A stretch of DNA of 64,000 nt, from the NCBI RefSeq assembly GCF_014905175.1, contig NC_057789.1, forward strand, positions 30,004,555-30,068,554. Direction: 5' to 3'. Positions 1 to 13,025 of this stretch are shown here, in pieces. The notes beneath the pieces are model-generated. The model was not told the DNA's origin and ran no database searches. It was given only the letters and a program-made list of their open reading frames with translations. A program made the position numbers and the translations under genes. How positions within the stretch are numbered: the stretch's first letter is position 1; the number at the start of each line of letters is the position of its first letter. This DNA is from Aphidius gifuensis (lineage: Eukaryota > Arthropoda > Insecta > Hymenoptera > Braconidae).

Positions 1-1
1 T

Positions 2-58
2 GATGCAACAATGAATGATTTAAAACATCAATTAAATTTATATAAACCTGATGAATAA
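2..58 (+). CDS. Possible 3' end of an upstream gene (partial)
   Basis: An open frame runs in from the left edge and ends at TAA 56-58. It encodes about 18 residues ending in LNLYKPDE, with a balanced composition unlike translated AT-rich spacer. The sequence after it is AT-rich, with an AATAAA at 233-238 that could be its polyadenylation signal. The gene cannot be identified from so little, and an 18-codon open frame can occur by chance. Confidence 0.3.
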   Translation, partial: DATMNDLKHQLNLYKPDE

Positions 59-499
59 TTGGAAATTCATTATTTAATTATAAACAAAGTCTTTTATATT
101 TATATATTTATACTAATGTATTATTAAATTTACAAAGAGACACTCTTAATTATTGTCCATGCTAATGTTGTGATTGTTTTGACTTTTGATCTGATATTTA
201 TGTTTACACTTGCTGTCAAAAAAAAAAAAAATAATAAATAAATAGTCATGTGGCAGCAGCAAAAACATCAGATGACATAACCTAACCTACATATACATAG
301 AGACAGACAAAAAAAAAAATTGACAACAAATAACAACAATCAATATTTAATAACAAATAATATTTACTAAATTATTTTAACAAAAATTTAAATTAAATAA
401 AATTCATAATATTTAATATTTTAAATTGTCATTGTTATTATTATCAACATCATCAACAACATCATGTATTGATAATGAAATGAAACACAAATAGACTCC
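59..499. other. Spacer and 5' leader of the CASD1-like gene
   Basis: AT-rich non-coding sequence. The first part may be the 3' UTR of whatever ends at 58. The second part must hold the promoter and 5' UTR of the CASD1-like gene starting at 500. I see no convincing core promoter element. Confidence 0.5.
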
Positions 500-3381
500 A
501 TGACGGCCGCCGAACATTTTATAAGTTTAATAACAGTAGCAAGTGCAAAAAAATTAGCAGCTTTACTTGTTGCTTGTTTTATATTTTATCATGGACTTAT
601 ACATCTCATATATGGTAAATATAAATGAATCAATTGAATAATTAAATAACATCAATTAATGGTTTTTGTGTTGTAATAAATTTAGGAAGTGATTCTTGCA
701 AGTGGCTATTGGAGGAAGGTCGTTACAAGGGTGATAAAGAATGGCAACCATATGGATGTATGATGCACAGATATACACAAACTGACAGCAGAAGATGTCT
801 ACGTTATCGTGCATTTATGGGACATAAAAATAATTTTGTATTTGTTGGTGATACGAGGATTCATCAATTGTACAAATCATTTGTTGCTCAATTTACAATT
901 GACGGTAAAACATACTCTGATCCAATTGATTTTTCACCAAAAGTTGATCTTAATTTTAATGATATCCAGTTGGGATTGAAGGTTGAATTTTTATGGAGGC
1001 CAAGAGTCAATGATGACATGGTTAATGATTTTAAAAAATGGATGGATAATGATGTTGATGATGATAATGTACCGTCAATGATTGTTGCTGGTGCTGCTGC
1101 ACATGACATACTGGCTTATAATTCAAGTGATGATATTTTGTACAATGAATATAGCACAGAAATTGTCAAGATTATTCAACCAGCTGAAAAGTTGAATAAA
1201 AAAGGTACACTATTTATTTGGATGATGCAAGATCCAGTTATCAAAGAAACACTACCACCACATTTGACAAATATTGATAATAGCCAAATAAATATATGTA
1301 ATCGTGTTGCAAATGAAATTTTATCACACAATGGTGTACATATTTGGGAAAGTAGTAGATTAATTGGTGAAGGTGTACTTGAACAAAGTCCAGATGGTTA
1401 TTTAGCAAGTCCACATTCAATAAGACATAAAATACAAATATTATTAAACAGTCATTGCAATGATTACATGAATTTTGGTGATGGTACATGTTGCAGCAGC
1501 CCAGAGGCAGCAACAACACTACAATTATTTACTCTAGTAACATTAATTATTTTTATTTCAATTGGTTTATGTATTTGTTTGTACAGAAAAATATTCAATA
1601 GATATGATTTTTTTTATACAAGAATTACTGAAAGCAATAATAATCCTCAAGAAATTGGAGGAAATGAGGAAGATGAGCAAGAACAAGAAGAAGAGGGACA
1701 ACAAGAAAATACTAATTTACAAATATTACAAAATAATAATAATAATAATGATGGTGATGATGATGAAGAAGCACAACAATTACCAATTCAATCATCACAA
1801 AATTTCAATACACTGATAACATCAATTGCAATATTTTCAGCAATATTATCATATTTTTATTTATGTGATAGAACAAATTTTTTCATGAAAGAAAATAAAT
1901 ATTACAGTGAATTTAGTTTTTGGCTACCACTTGGTTATATACTTGCACTTGGTTTATTTTTTACTGAAGATTGTGAACGTGGACCAAGAGCATTAAATCG
2001 TGAACAAACAGATGAATGGCGTGGATTAATGCAAGCTGTTGTACTTATTTATCATGTTACTGGTGCCAAAAATGTATTACCAATTTATATGCATATACGT
2101 CTTATTAATTCAGCATATTTATTTTTATCTGGTTATGGACATTTTTGTTATTTTTGGCAAACTGGTGATGTGTCATTGATACGTTTTGCAAGGGTATAAA
2201 TTATTTCTCATACTATTTATTGAATTGTCTCTTAATTTATCGTAATAATATTGTTTTTTTTTATTTATTTTTTTACAGGTACTTTTTAGATTAAATTTAT
2301 TGACAGTTTGTTTATGTTTTTCAATGAATAGACCATATCAATTTTATCATTTTGTACCACTTGTATCATTTTGGTTTTTAATTGTATTTATCTTGGCATG
2401 GTTACCACCAAGAGTTTATTCTGGTAGTATTGTTGAGTATGGCTCTGCTCGTGCATTACTATACTTGTCATTAAAATTATTGAGTCTTGTTTTTATCATA
2501 ACAATTTTCTACATGTCTGAGGTTTGTATTCAATTATTAATGATGATTGATTTAATATTAATAATGTCAATTAATTTAAATAATTTATTACAGGTTTTTT
2601 TTGAAAAAGTATTTGTTACTAGACCATGGAAAGCTCTTTTTGTAACAACTGATGATGATATTAGTGAATGGTGGTCACGATGGAGAGTTGATAGATACAG
2701 TGTTACATATGGTGTTGCATTTGGTGCTGGACTTTTGATACTTCAACGGATTGATCATATACCTGGAAGTATATTGGCACCATTTTTTGCTATTATTTCA
2801 CTAGCAGCTTATACAATATTCACATTAATATGTGTGTCTGCTGCTGAATGTGAAGAAATACATTCTTATATTGTTTTTGTACCGGTAATTAATTTAATTT
2901 TACAAAAATTCTTAATTGACAAAGCTAATTTTTAATTTATTTATTTTAGATTGTTGGATATATTGTGTTGAGAAATTCAACACTTGCATTGAGAGGTAAA
3001 TACTCAGTTTTACTTGCTGGTCTTGGTCGAATAAGTCTAGAGACAATTGTCAGTCAAGGACATGTTTGGCTTGCTGCTGATTCACATGGTGTTCTTGTAC
3101 TACTTCCAAGATTTCCAGTTTTAAATTTACTTGTCTCGTCATTTATTTTTATATGTGCCAGTCATGAGGTAATTCAATTAATCAATCATTATTTTCTTTA
3201 AACTCTAATTATAATTACATTAATTTATGGGTGGCTTTTTTTTTTATTTTTTTAGATTCACAGATTAACAACAGTTTTAACAGCCTATGTTGTGCCAAAC
3301 GATTGGAAATTAGTTGCTAGAAATCTCATTTTATTTATTGCATTTTTAGTGCCAATTGGTATTTATGATGGAATGTTTTAA
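500..3381 (+). CDS. CASD1: CASD1-like sialate O-acetyltransferase (CAS1 domain)
   Basis: Six exons join in frame: 500-614, 686-2193, 2279-2521, 2594-2884, 2950-3168 and 3256-3381, giving about 833 residues (human CASD1 is about 800). CASD1 is a Golgi multi-pass enzyme that moves acetyl groups from acetyl-CoA to sialic acid. Seen: an N-terminal membrane anchor (residues ~10-38), a lumenal SGNH-like domain (~40-315), an acidic and Asn-rich low-complexity linker (~345-395), then a long polytopic region with the family blocks LNREQTDEW, YMHIRL and SGYGHFCYFW, and later GHVWLAADSHG. Odd: the SGNH block reads VGDTR where the family has GDSR, and the C-terminal block reads DGYL where human has DGLH, so the nucleophile and catalytic His seem replaced. 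The start at 500 gives the anchor and a consistent first splice phase. Family identity is firm; enzymatic activity is doubtful. Confidence 0.92.
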
Positions 3382-3454
3382 AAAACAGTGTCAATATAGT
3401 CATTTATTATTATTTTTTTGTACTATTTTAATTTATTAAATGTAAATACATTTA

Positions 3455-3460
3455 AATAAA
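3455..3460 (+). terminator. Likely poly(A) signal of the CASD1-like gene
   Basis: AATAAA about 75 bases after the stop at 3379-3381, followed by an A-rich run. It lies in the 194-base gap between two convergent genes. Confidence 0.5.
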
Positions 3461-3562
3461 AAAAAAACAAAACAAAGTTTAAATAATTATTTAAATTCCG
3501 CCAGCAGAAATTATCAAAAGAAAAAAAAAAAGCAAATATTAAAATTAAATTTGTGCAGTAAT

Positions 3563-3568
3563 TTTATT
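3563..3568 (-). terminator. Likely poly(A) signal of the Mpv17-like gene
   Basis: TTTATT on + (AATAAA on -) only 7 bases past the stop codon at 3576-3578. If used, the 3' UTR would be only a few tens of bases, which fits the tight convergent arrangement with the CASD1-like gene. Confidence 0.4.
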
Positions 3569-3575
3569 TAGTCGT

Positions 3576-4206
3576 TTATGAATGTTTAACTTGACTCGTG
3601 TAAATATCATAACCAAGTGATATTGTGTTATCATAAAGTACACGATATCTCGTTGGTAAAAAATAAAAATTAATAATTTGTGCTGGTGGCCAAACAATCC
3701 ATTCAGCAGCATATAACTTATATGCTTTTTTACGAATTTCTGCTTTTAATTCAGGCCAGCTTGTATTTTCTAAAATACCAAGTGTCAAAAAAAATACTCC
3801 TATGTATAATGGTGAACAAATGAGCTGATCAACAATAACTTTTTTAATAACAATATTAATTGTTCTTCCTGGTAAACGAGCATCAAGATATCTATACCAA
3901 TGATGACATATTATGCCAACTGTCATACCAGATATTGCCATGTGTTGAGTTCTTTTTGCACTCCATTCAGGCCACTCATTCTGTAATTAAATATCAACAA
4001 TATTATTATCAATTAAATATCATTCATAATATCATTCAAATATTAACCTTTAGTATCTCATAGTGTTGCTCCAAAATATCACCAACTGCTGACAGTGATA
4101 CTGATATACCAACATTTGTGTAAAATAAATATTTTGGTGTAAATAATGTATTTTTTAAGGCACATGCACGATCAACAATCACTCCAAGTCTACGAGATAT
4201 GTTCAT
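3576..4206 (-). CDS. MPV17L2: Mpv17-like protein 2 (Mpv17/PMP22 family)
   Basis: Two coding exons, 4048-4206 and 3576-3980, give 187 residues, the normal family size. Mpv17/PMP22 proteins are four-helix proteins of mitochondrial or peroxisomal membranes; MPV17L2 is linked to mitochondrial ribosome assembly in mammals. Seen: a basic N-terminus (MNISRRLG), several hydrophobic helices, and the C-terminal family signature in WIVWPPAQIINFYFLPTRYR. The region VGISVSLSAVGDILEQHYE matches the usual first helix with its G-D-x-x-x-Q pattern. The start is the first ATG after an apparent acceptor (tttacag) at about 4220, so a 5' UTR intron is likely. The assignment to MPV17L2 rather than another paralog is by resemblance only. 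Confidence 0.8.
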
Positions 4207-5024
4207 TTTTTTTCTTCTGTAAATAATTAATAATGCAATTAATGCTATGATTTTTTTTTTTTTTTTTTTTCAATAACCATTCAATATACTTTACCCTTTA
4301 AAACAAAAAATTTATTGCACGAAAAAAAAAAAAAAAAACAGATAGGTAATATTTTTAAAACATTTCAGTGATTATGTAAACGTTCGAAAAAAAAAAAATG
4401 ATTAAACTAAATTGAAATATAAAAATAAAGATTAGGAAAAAATTATACAATCAGTCTATCAAAAGGTTATATATTTATTTATCAACATTGTGTGACACGT
4501 GAAGTCTCCCTAACCTCTCTAACTATTTATTTAACAATCATCATCATAATACATTAGACAATAATAATAACAACAATAATAACAATATAAATATTATAAA
4601 AGGGTCAGAATTTAATTTTAATAATTAATTAATTATTTACTTAAAAAAAAAAAAGATATTAAAAAAATAATATTGAAATTTTAAAAGTTACCGAATAATT
4701 ATATCGTTTTAATTTTAAAACCATAATTTAATTAAATAAATTATCAAAACTATTTATCAATCAAAAAATAATTAATTAATAAAAAATAGAATGTATTTTT
4801 AAAATCCACGTGTATAAATGAGCGGGAAAAATGACAATTTGTCAGACATCTTTTTTTGATAAATGAAATTCCTTTATTTCCTGTATTTGTATTTTTTAAA
4901 ATTTTCAATTCAAATTTATAGTCGAGCCAACTTTTACATAATTATTTATTTTTACATTTTTTTTTTTTATATGTAATACATTAATTAATTATAATAATAA
5001 TAATTTTGAATTACTACAAGTGAA
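4207..5024. other. Spacer between Mpv17-like and cadherin genes
   Basis: Extremely AT-rich. It should contain the 5' UTR intron and promoter of the Mpv17-like gene and the 3' UTR of the cadherin gene, both on the minus strand. Beyond poly-A/T runs I see nothing coding. Confidence 0.5.
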
Positions 5025-8000
5025 TTAACATTTGTCTTCATAATATTTTGCGTTGATATACGTCTGTGGTACATTGTCATTCTGAAATTTAAATTGATAA
5101 TATTAAATTTTTTCTTTTCATTACTTGATATAAATTTTAACTACTCACCACTTGACTTGGTTTAAATTCTTTCGGTAAATTAAATGCATCATTTAAATAG
5201 CTAAAATTTAAATTATCTTCAATTCCAATCAGATCAGAATCACCACTTCTTTGACTAATATTATCAATGATATTATCATTTGTCTTACTATTATTATCAT
5301 CATCACCATCTATTTTCCAAATTGGATTTGAACCGACAATTGAAAATTGATTTGTTCCTGGTGTAACAACAGGTTTATTTATTTTTTCATTTTGATCTTG
5401 TGACTGCCATTCAAGTGCCATTTTATCAAGTCTTTGTCTAAGAATTTTTGTTCTCCAAAAATAAATGAATAAAAGTACAACAGTACTAAAACTAAAAAAT
5501 ACACAAAGTGTTACTAAAAACCAGTATATTTTTTCTTGTGGATCTGATGTGTCTGTCAAGCTACCAGTTGGTACATCAATCAAATATAAACTTTTTGCTT
5601 GCAATGATGCTTTGAGGCTTGTAACAGTTTGTAAATCACTTGACAAACGAATAATTGTTTCTGATTCAATTGGTAAATTATCATTTGAATTAATAAAATG
5701 AGTTGTAACAGTTGTAACATTGTCAAGTACATTATTATTATTGTCAACACTTATTTTAATATCATCAATATTGCATAAATAACCAAATGAATCGGTAAAT
5801 ATATTTTTCAAAAATATACGTTGTTCTTTGACATTTGCTGGACTATTTTTAAATGTAAATACAACACGATTTGTTTGTGATACAATATAAACTTGTATTA
5901 TTGATGTATCACTGTGATCAACTGCATCAACAACTGTTGTATTGAATTTAAAAAAACCAATCATCTCACTTGTTACTGAAAATTTTAATAATAATTCACC
6001 ACTTATTGAATCAAGTAAAAATGGATTTTTAATAGCTGAAATTGAATTGTCTGATGTCATCATACTTTCTGGTATTATTGTATAACTCAATGTGTCATTT
6101 AAATCAGCATCAGTTGCTTTTATTGTCATGATAACTCTGTCAACTTGATCCTCCACAGCAACACCACCAGAATAAAATTTACTTTCAAATATTGGTGGAT
6201 TATCATTTTCATCAAGAACAATAATTGTTATATTTAAAATTGCTTGTTCTCGTGGATCTCTTGGTGGACCATTTGCATCAGCAGTTGTTATAATATTAAT
6301 CCACATGGTGTCTTTTTTTTCTCTATCCAATTCTTTAACAAGTGTTAATAATCTTGTATTCATATCAATTTTAAAATATTCATAATCACCAGCTTTATCA
6401 TCAATGAAATAATATATTGGCACAAAATTACCATTATCATTCAAATCATCAAATGCTTCTGGTATTTTTTGTGAATAATTAAGACCAGTTTTATTTTCTT
6501 TTATCCAAATCATCCATTGATTATCATTAAATTTTGGTCCTTGTGTTGAGACAAATATTATTGTATGTTCTTGAATTGTTGAATTTCTTGGTGGATCACC
6601 ATGATCACTTGCTATTAAATTTATTTTATATTTATTATTTTCTTCAATATTTGATGGCCAACTTTTTAATTGAAGTTGAGCCTCATTATCACCAAGATTA
6701 ATAATATCAAAATATTTATCATCATCATCATCACCAGTAAGACTTGTTATTGTAAATGTAACTTTTCCACTGTCACCACTGTCATTGTCACTAGCTTTGA
6801 AATTTGATAACAACTGTTTATCATAAGTTTTTAATTGTGTATGCAAAGATTGTTCTTGACTCAATGGAATGCCACTTCCTGCTTGAGCTGGAATAACAAT
6901 AACTGGATCATAATAATTATAATCACTTATTTTAATATTATATATTTTTGTGTCATTCAGAGGTCCTGGATTTTGTCCTTTGTCTTGTGCATATACTTTA
7001 ATTTGCCACGTACCATAACAACCTTTTAAATCATCATTTGCAAATATATGAGCACGTTTTAAATTTTCATTAACAAGTTTAAATGGATCAATATTATTAT
7101 TACACTGATTATCTGATGGTGAATCTTGATTATTTATTATTTTATATTGTTCAAGTAGCTTGTATGTTATTTTAGTATTATCTGTCTCTGGATCATCATG
7201 ATCTGATGCTTCAATTGACAATATTAAACTATCTCTTTTTGTATTTTCAGTAATTACTTTAGCTGGATCACCAAGATCTGGTAATTCTGGTATTTGATCA
7301 TTAATGTCATCTAATATTATTGTCATTGTTGTATCAAAAGTATTTGTATTCCATGTTATATCATCAACAAGATAATTATCTCTTAGTTTGATGTTAAGTG
7401 TATATGAAGATGCACCATAATCTCTATCAAGTATATAACCATCACGTAAATTAACACTCAATAAACCAGAAAATTTATCGAGATTAAAATACTGATGAAA
7501 TGCAGCTGATTGATTTGCATTTAAATTATATGACACATTATTAAATGGATGTGTTCTGTCATTGTCTTGACTGTAAATTTGATAAATCAATGTATTATTT
7601 GGTGTCTTTTCCATAATATGTATTGTTGAATTAAATATTTTATCTGGCGATAGATAAGGTTCTTCATCATTAACATCAATGACAAATATTGCCAATGTCA
7701 TTGTTGTATTATTTTCACCATCAGATGCAACAATGCTATAATAAATATATTCGTATTTTTCAGCATCAATTGCTTTGTCAGTGTCAACTCTAATAATTCC
7801 ACTTGTTGAATCAATTTTAATTAAATATGATTCAGTATTATTTATTGGAGCAATGTCATATGATATTTTATTAAATTCTGGTCCATCAGCATCAGTTGCT
7901 GTGACAGCACCAATTAATGTATCAGTTATTTGATTTTCACTTACACTCATATTTTCAAATTTATTAAATATTGGAAAATTATCATTGCAATCAATAATAT

Positions 8001-10268
8001 TTAGTGTCAATGATGCAAATGTTGAATTATCATTGTGAACAGTTGTTGTATCAGTCACGACAATTGTTATAAATATTACATCAAATGCTTCATAATCAAT
8101 TCTGTCTTTTGTAATAATAATTCCAATGGCTTCTCGTGTATTTAATTTATCTGGATATTCTGTTATAATATCAAGATGTTGACGATAATAACTTTCATTA
8201 ACTAAAACACTTCTTTTATGAGCTGTTGTTTTACTCCAATCAATATTAAATACAAGTTTAGCCTCAGTATCTGGATCAGATGCTGTTATAATTGCATCAA
8301 CACGAGTTCCATTTTCAACTTCTTCTAGAAGTGATGGAATTTGTTTTGGAAGATAAAGTTTTGGTGGTACATCATTGACATCAATAACGTGAATTGTCAG
8401 TGTTGCATATGCAACATGATTTGCAAGATCAGTTGCCAATACCTGAACAATAACAACAGGTATTGATTCATAATCCAATGCATCATTTTGTGCTGTTTTA
8501 ATGACACCAGTTGTTTCATTTATTTTTAATAATTTTTGACCAACAATTGAATGTGTTACTTTGTCATCAATGTCTCTATCAGTTGCAAATATTTCAGCAA
8601 TTATAAAATTAATTTCTACATCTTCTTTTATTTCTACTTTAACATTTGTATTATTAAATATTGGCATTTCATCATTCCAATTTATTAAATTTATTTCAAT
8701 TTTTCTTGTATCAATGTGACTTGGATTTGCAACTTCAGTTGCTACAATATTTATTTCAATATTTCTCCAATTTTCATCTTCATAATCAAGCAGTGATGCA
8801 TCAATAATTGTTATTGTAAAATTACCACTTTGATAACCATTATTTGGAACAATTAAAAAAGCTGAGCTCCAATTGTACTCTGAATCTGTTAATTTAACAG
8901 AGTATTGACCATTTTCAGCTAAATCAGGATCATTGATTCCAATAATTGATTCATTAAATTCAAGTGACATGTAAGTTTCTTCTTTAATATCAATTTTAAG
9001 TACATCTGGTGTTATTTGTGGTTTATGATCATTTTTATCCTCTAAAATAATAAGAATATTTGCTTCAATAGCTGATGTTGTATTTAACTTTTCATATGCA
9101 ACAATTGAAAATCTAAAAATTTCTTTTTTCAATGTATCACGATCAATTGGATGAATTTTGACAATTCCACTTTTAGCATCAATTTCAAAATAATGACTTT
9201 CATTATCAATTTCAGGAATAATTTTATAATTAATTTCAGCATTTATTTGAATGTCACCATCAACAGCAGACACAGTAAATGTATGATTTGTTTTTTCAAA
9301 TATATTTTCAGCAGCAGTTATTCGTGTCCAACTTGGTGGTTCATCTGGCATATCAATAACTTGCACAACACTCATAAGTGTACCTTTATTTTTTGCTGTA
9401 TCCGTTGCAGTCAACATTAGCATATATACAGGAATTATTTCGAAATCCAGCTGTTTTATAATTTCAAGTCTTGCTATTTTTTTATACTCACTCAATTGAG
9501 TGCCATTTGTTAATTTAAAATTATCTACACCTTCTTCTGGTACTGATGTAAATTCAATAGACACATCATTGATCCAACCATCAGCATCACTTATTGTATA
9601 TGTACAATTTGTTTTGCCGGAATAATTTTCTTCAATTTCACAGCTACGTTCATTTGCCTGGATGACTGGTGCATTATCATCAATATTTATTATATTAAGT
9701 GCAATAACATACGTTTCATATTCAATTATTATTGAAAATCTGTAATTTTGCATTGATGGAGTTTCATAATCTTGTTTTTCATTTATCCAAACATTCCATA
9801 TATTTGAATTATTTTTTATTAATTTGGCACCAAGCATAAAATTACTTTTTCCATCTTCGACAATTCCAACTTGAGGTGTTGCACTACCTGCAGTAAATTA
9901 ATAAAATAAAATACATTTACATTTGTTTTTTTTTTTCAATAATACTGATAATATTGAACCTTGATAATTTATAGAAGCAATGATGATTGGTTGTTCAATT
10001 TCTTCTTTGAGATTAATCCTGGTTCTTTTGGAAACATGGTCATATCCTTTAAATTGTACATCATCTGTTGTTGGATCTGGTCCAAAAAATGGAGGTGTAT
10101 TCCATTCTGAAAAAATAAAAACAATGTCATTTTTAAAAATAAGCCAAGATAACATCAAGTGTCTGTTGACAAACAAACTTGTCAAGTTGACTAACCAGCT
10201 TGACAATTTACGATTAAGTAAAAATAAATAAATTCCAAGGCCAACATGAATTTGCCTCGTGAAAACAT
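5025..10268 (-). CDS. Single-pass classical-type cadherin, midgut Bt-R1/Cad87A-like
   Basis: Four coding exons join in frame: 10196-10268 (signal peptide), 9960-10106, 5149-9887 and 5025-5081, giving 1671 residues. A hydrophobic leader ends in VNCQA and is followed by roughly twelve cadherin repeats, recognised by linkers such as DENDNPPIF, DVNDVPPKL, DCNDNFPIF, DVNDEEPYL and several degenerate ones. Near the membrane is a non-repeat region (NRVVFTF ... YLCNIDDI), then one membrane helix (about 5451-5534) and a short tail. Length, repeat number and the membrane-proximal region resemble the insect midgut cadherin that in Lepidoptera is known as Bt-R1; related insect cadherins (Cad87A, Cad74A) are possible. 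Role: calcium-dependent adhesion at an epithelial apical surface, inferred from the family. The start is upstream of the first Met of the large exon (9837) because the two small exons supply a good signal peptide with matching phase. Unusual: one 4.7-kb exon carries nearly the whole ectodomain. Confidence 0.9.
10196..10268 (-). CDS. Cadherin exon 1: signal peptide
   Basis: ATG at 10266-10268 opens 24 codons that read as a signal peptide (MFSRGKFMLALEFIYFYLIV then NCQA) and one base of the next codon. The donor is GTTAGT at 10195-10190. The phase fits the acceptor at 10107-10108, so mature protein would begin near EWNTPPFF. This exon is too short to stand out as an open frame; it was found by working upstream from the second exon. 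Confidence 0.75.
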
Positions 10269-11362
10269 TATTTAATTAAAATTATAATTTATATTATTAA
10301 AATTAATAAACAATATAATACAACTAAAAAAATTAAAATGTCAAGATGTAATGTCAAAGCTTTATCAATTGGTACTACCTATATTTATAATATCGATTGC
10401 ACTTTATTACGATAAGACTAAATTGATAATATATTTTTCACAAAATAAATAATAGTCTTATCACAACAAGAGATACATTTTTTTTTTTACTTTTTCATGT
10501 GTCAACCAATCAATATAGAGATTATATTAATTCCAAGTTAATGAAAAATGTATATACAACAACAAAAACAATAATAAAAAATGATTCATTAATAAAAATA
10601 ATTATTATTTAATTCATCTTATCAAAATTTACAAATATTTACAAAAAGAGAATTTTTTATTTTACCAAACAATCATTTATATTTTTTAATAATTAAAATA
10701 AAATATAGCATAGAAAAACAAATACTTTTTTATAATAAATTATAGTCGAAATAAATTAAAGTACTTTAATTTATTTATTACTTTGCATGTGAGAAAAATC
10801 AAGTGTAAAAATAATTAAATAAGGAAAAAATAATTCTTTAATCATTCAAGTCAGAGGTCAACAACGATTCAGATAAATAATTGTAAAAAATATTCAGACT
10901 CTTACAGTCAACAGTGTGACTTGTTAAGCAGTGCAAAACTGCTCTTGTACTTGGAAATATAAAAAAAAAAAAAAAAAAACTACAAATAATAATCTTGTGT
11001 ATCTACTGTCATTGTCTAGTTGCATAATCTCATCAATTCACTCAGGTGGAATTGACTCAACAAAAGGTAATGTCTTTTATTCATTTTTTTTTTCTTTAAA
11101 TATTCCACAATAATTTTAATATTTATATTTTTTTTTCTTTAAAAGTTATGTAAAATTTATTTTATTTTTGCTAATACCAATGCAATAAAATTATTTATAA
11201 TAAATTGTTGAAAAACACGATGTAATAAATTACATTATAAAAATTGATCTTTGATGTTGACTGTTGACCCCGATTAATTTTATTACTGTGATGATATGAA
11301 ATTTATAATTTAATTAAATATTAACTATTTCATTTTATAATTTGAAGAATATATTTTTAAAA
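10269..11362. other. Divergent promoter region, cadherin and perilipin
   Basis: AT-rich spacer between two divergently transcribed genes. The segment at about 10850-11066 is richer in GC and ends in a donor-like CAAAAG|GTAATG at 11066/11067, so it could be a non-coding first exon of the perilipin gene. Otherwise nothing recognisable. Confidence 0.35.
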
Positions 11363-12959
11363 ATGACGATATCACCAAGTACGAAACGGATTCATCATCA
11401 TGTAGATTTTCCACAATTTGAATCTGTTGCAAGAATAACGAGTCTTCCAATATTTGAAAGTAGCATTCATATTGCTGGAAATGTTTATGACAAAATTAAG
11501 GTAAATAATATTTAATAAACAGACATTTACAATGATAATAATAATGATAATTGTTGTAATTTAAAAGCAATCAAATTCATTGATGAACTGGAGCCTTGAC
11601 ACTGCTGAACAATCAGTTGCATATGCAACAGCAACAGCAATGCCAGCTATGTTGGTATTGAATGGTCCATTATTAACACTAGACAATATTATTTGCCGTG
11701 GAATTGATATTGTTGAACAACGTGTACCAGCTATTAATTTACCACCACAACTTGTTAGTTTTTATTATTATTATTTTTATTACCTATCTATCTACTTACT
11801 TATTTTATTTTATTTTTTTTTTATATAATGATACTTTGACCATCATCATCGTCATCATCATTATATTTTATATTTTTAAATAATAGCTGTATTGGAATAC
11901 ACGCGACTTTGTCAATACCAAGTTTGTAAGACCAGTTTTAAAACGAGCAGACAGCGTTAAACATATTGGTAGTCAAGCTGCTGATGCTGCTGCTGATAGA
12001 CTTGATGGTTTATTGAATGATGCTGATAAATACGTTGATCGTTACTTGCCGGCTGAAGATTCATCTGATAAAATTCAAGAAGGTTAGTTGATTGCGGCTA
12101 TTATTTCTAATTTTTAAAAAATATTTTAAATCATCATATTTCTCAAGATGCAAATACAGTAGAGGTGAGTAAAGCCAAACGAACAATAAAACACGGAGCA
12201 AGATTTTCAAGAAAATTACAAAGAAGATTAACACGTCGTACTTTGGCTGAGGCACGTGCACTCAAAGAACAAGGCACAGAGTGTATACATGTACTACTTT
12301 ATGTTGTTGAATTAATAGCAACAGATCCAATAATGGCATTTAAAAAAAGTAAACAATTATGGGCATCATTGAGTTTACCCGAACCAGAAAATCAATCACG
12401 TCCAGCAACACTTGAACAATTGTTGGTTTTATTGACACGTGAATCAGCAAGAAGAATTGTTCATGTTGTCAATGGTACAGCTGCACTTGCATCAACAGCA
12501 CCACGTCGTTTTGGTATTGCTCTTATGACTATATCTCATCAATTATTAACAATTGCTGATGCAGCACTCAAGGTCAATTGTGTATACTTATTTTTTTTTT
12601 AATATGTGTTATGTTTATATTTAATATTTATTTTTTTCTTCTTCTTCTTCTTCTTCTTCATTTAATACAACAGATGGCTCCAATAATTGGAAAACGTGAA
12701 AAAACAAATTCTCAAATATCATTCATTGAAACAACAATATCAAAATTAAATTACACGACAAATTTATTCATGGTAATTATTTTTTTAAATTTATTTTATA
12801 TTGTTTATTTTGTTTTTTTTACTTACCTTTTTCCAGGAACAAACTGCAATACTTCTGGCTGGACGACCAAAGCCAAAAAAATTAACGTCATCACAGATTG
12901 ATCAAAATAATCATTTGCCATCACTAAATCAACCACTCAATGGATTGGATCAAGAATAA
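11363..12959 (+). CDS. Lsd-1: Perilipin, lipid storage droplet surface-binding protein 1
   Basis: Six exons (11363-11500, 11568-11753, 11887-12082, 12148-12572, 12674-12772, 12837-12959) give 388 residues. Perilipins coat lipid droplets and control access of lipases to stored triglyceride; in insects Lsd-1 acts in the fat body downstream of adipokinetic hormone. Seen: the N-terminal PAT-type block FPQFESVARITSLPIFESS, the amphipathic repeat region rich in small residues (ADAAADRLDGLLNDADKYVD), a basic segment (AKRTIKHGARFSRKLQRRLT), and a helical region ending before a polar tail. The AATAAA at 13020-13025 follows the stop. The gene converges on slowpoke. Lsd-1 is preferred over Lsd-2 because of the long region after the PAT block, but the sub-type was not tested by alignment. 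Confidence 0.9.
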
Positions 12960-13019
12960 TATCTGAATAAAAAACAAAAATACAATTGTAAATTATCATT
13001 GTATTTTTTTTGAAAAAAA

Positions 13020-13025
13020 AATAAA
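13020..13025 (+). terminator. Likely poly(A) signal of the perilipin gene
   Basis: AATAAA about 60 bases after the stop codon and embedded in an A-rich run. Confidence 0.55.

Noticed and set aside
9898..10206. Minus-strand frame of about 100 codons as a separate gene
   Set aside because: It merges the second cadherin exon with its flanking introns and has no ATG start; the real signal-peptide exon is in another frame at 10196-10268.
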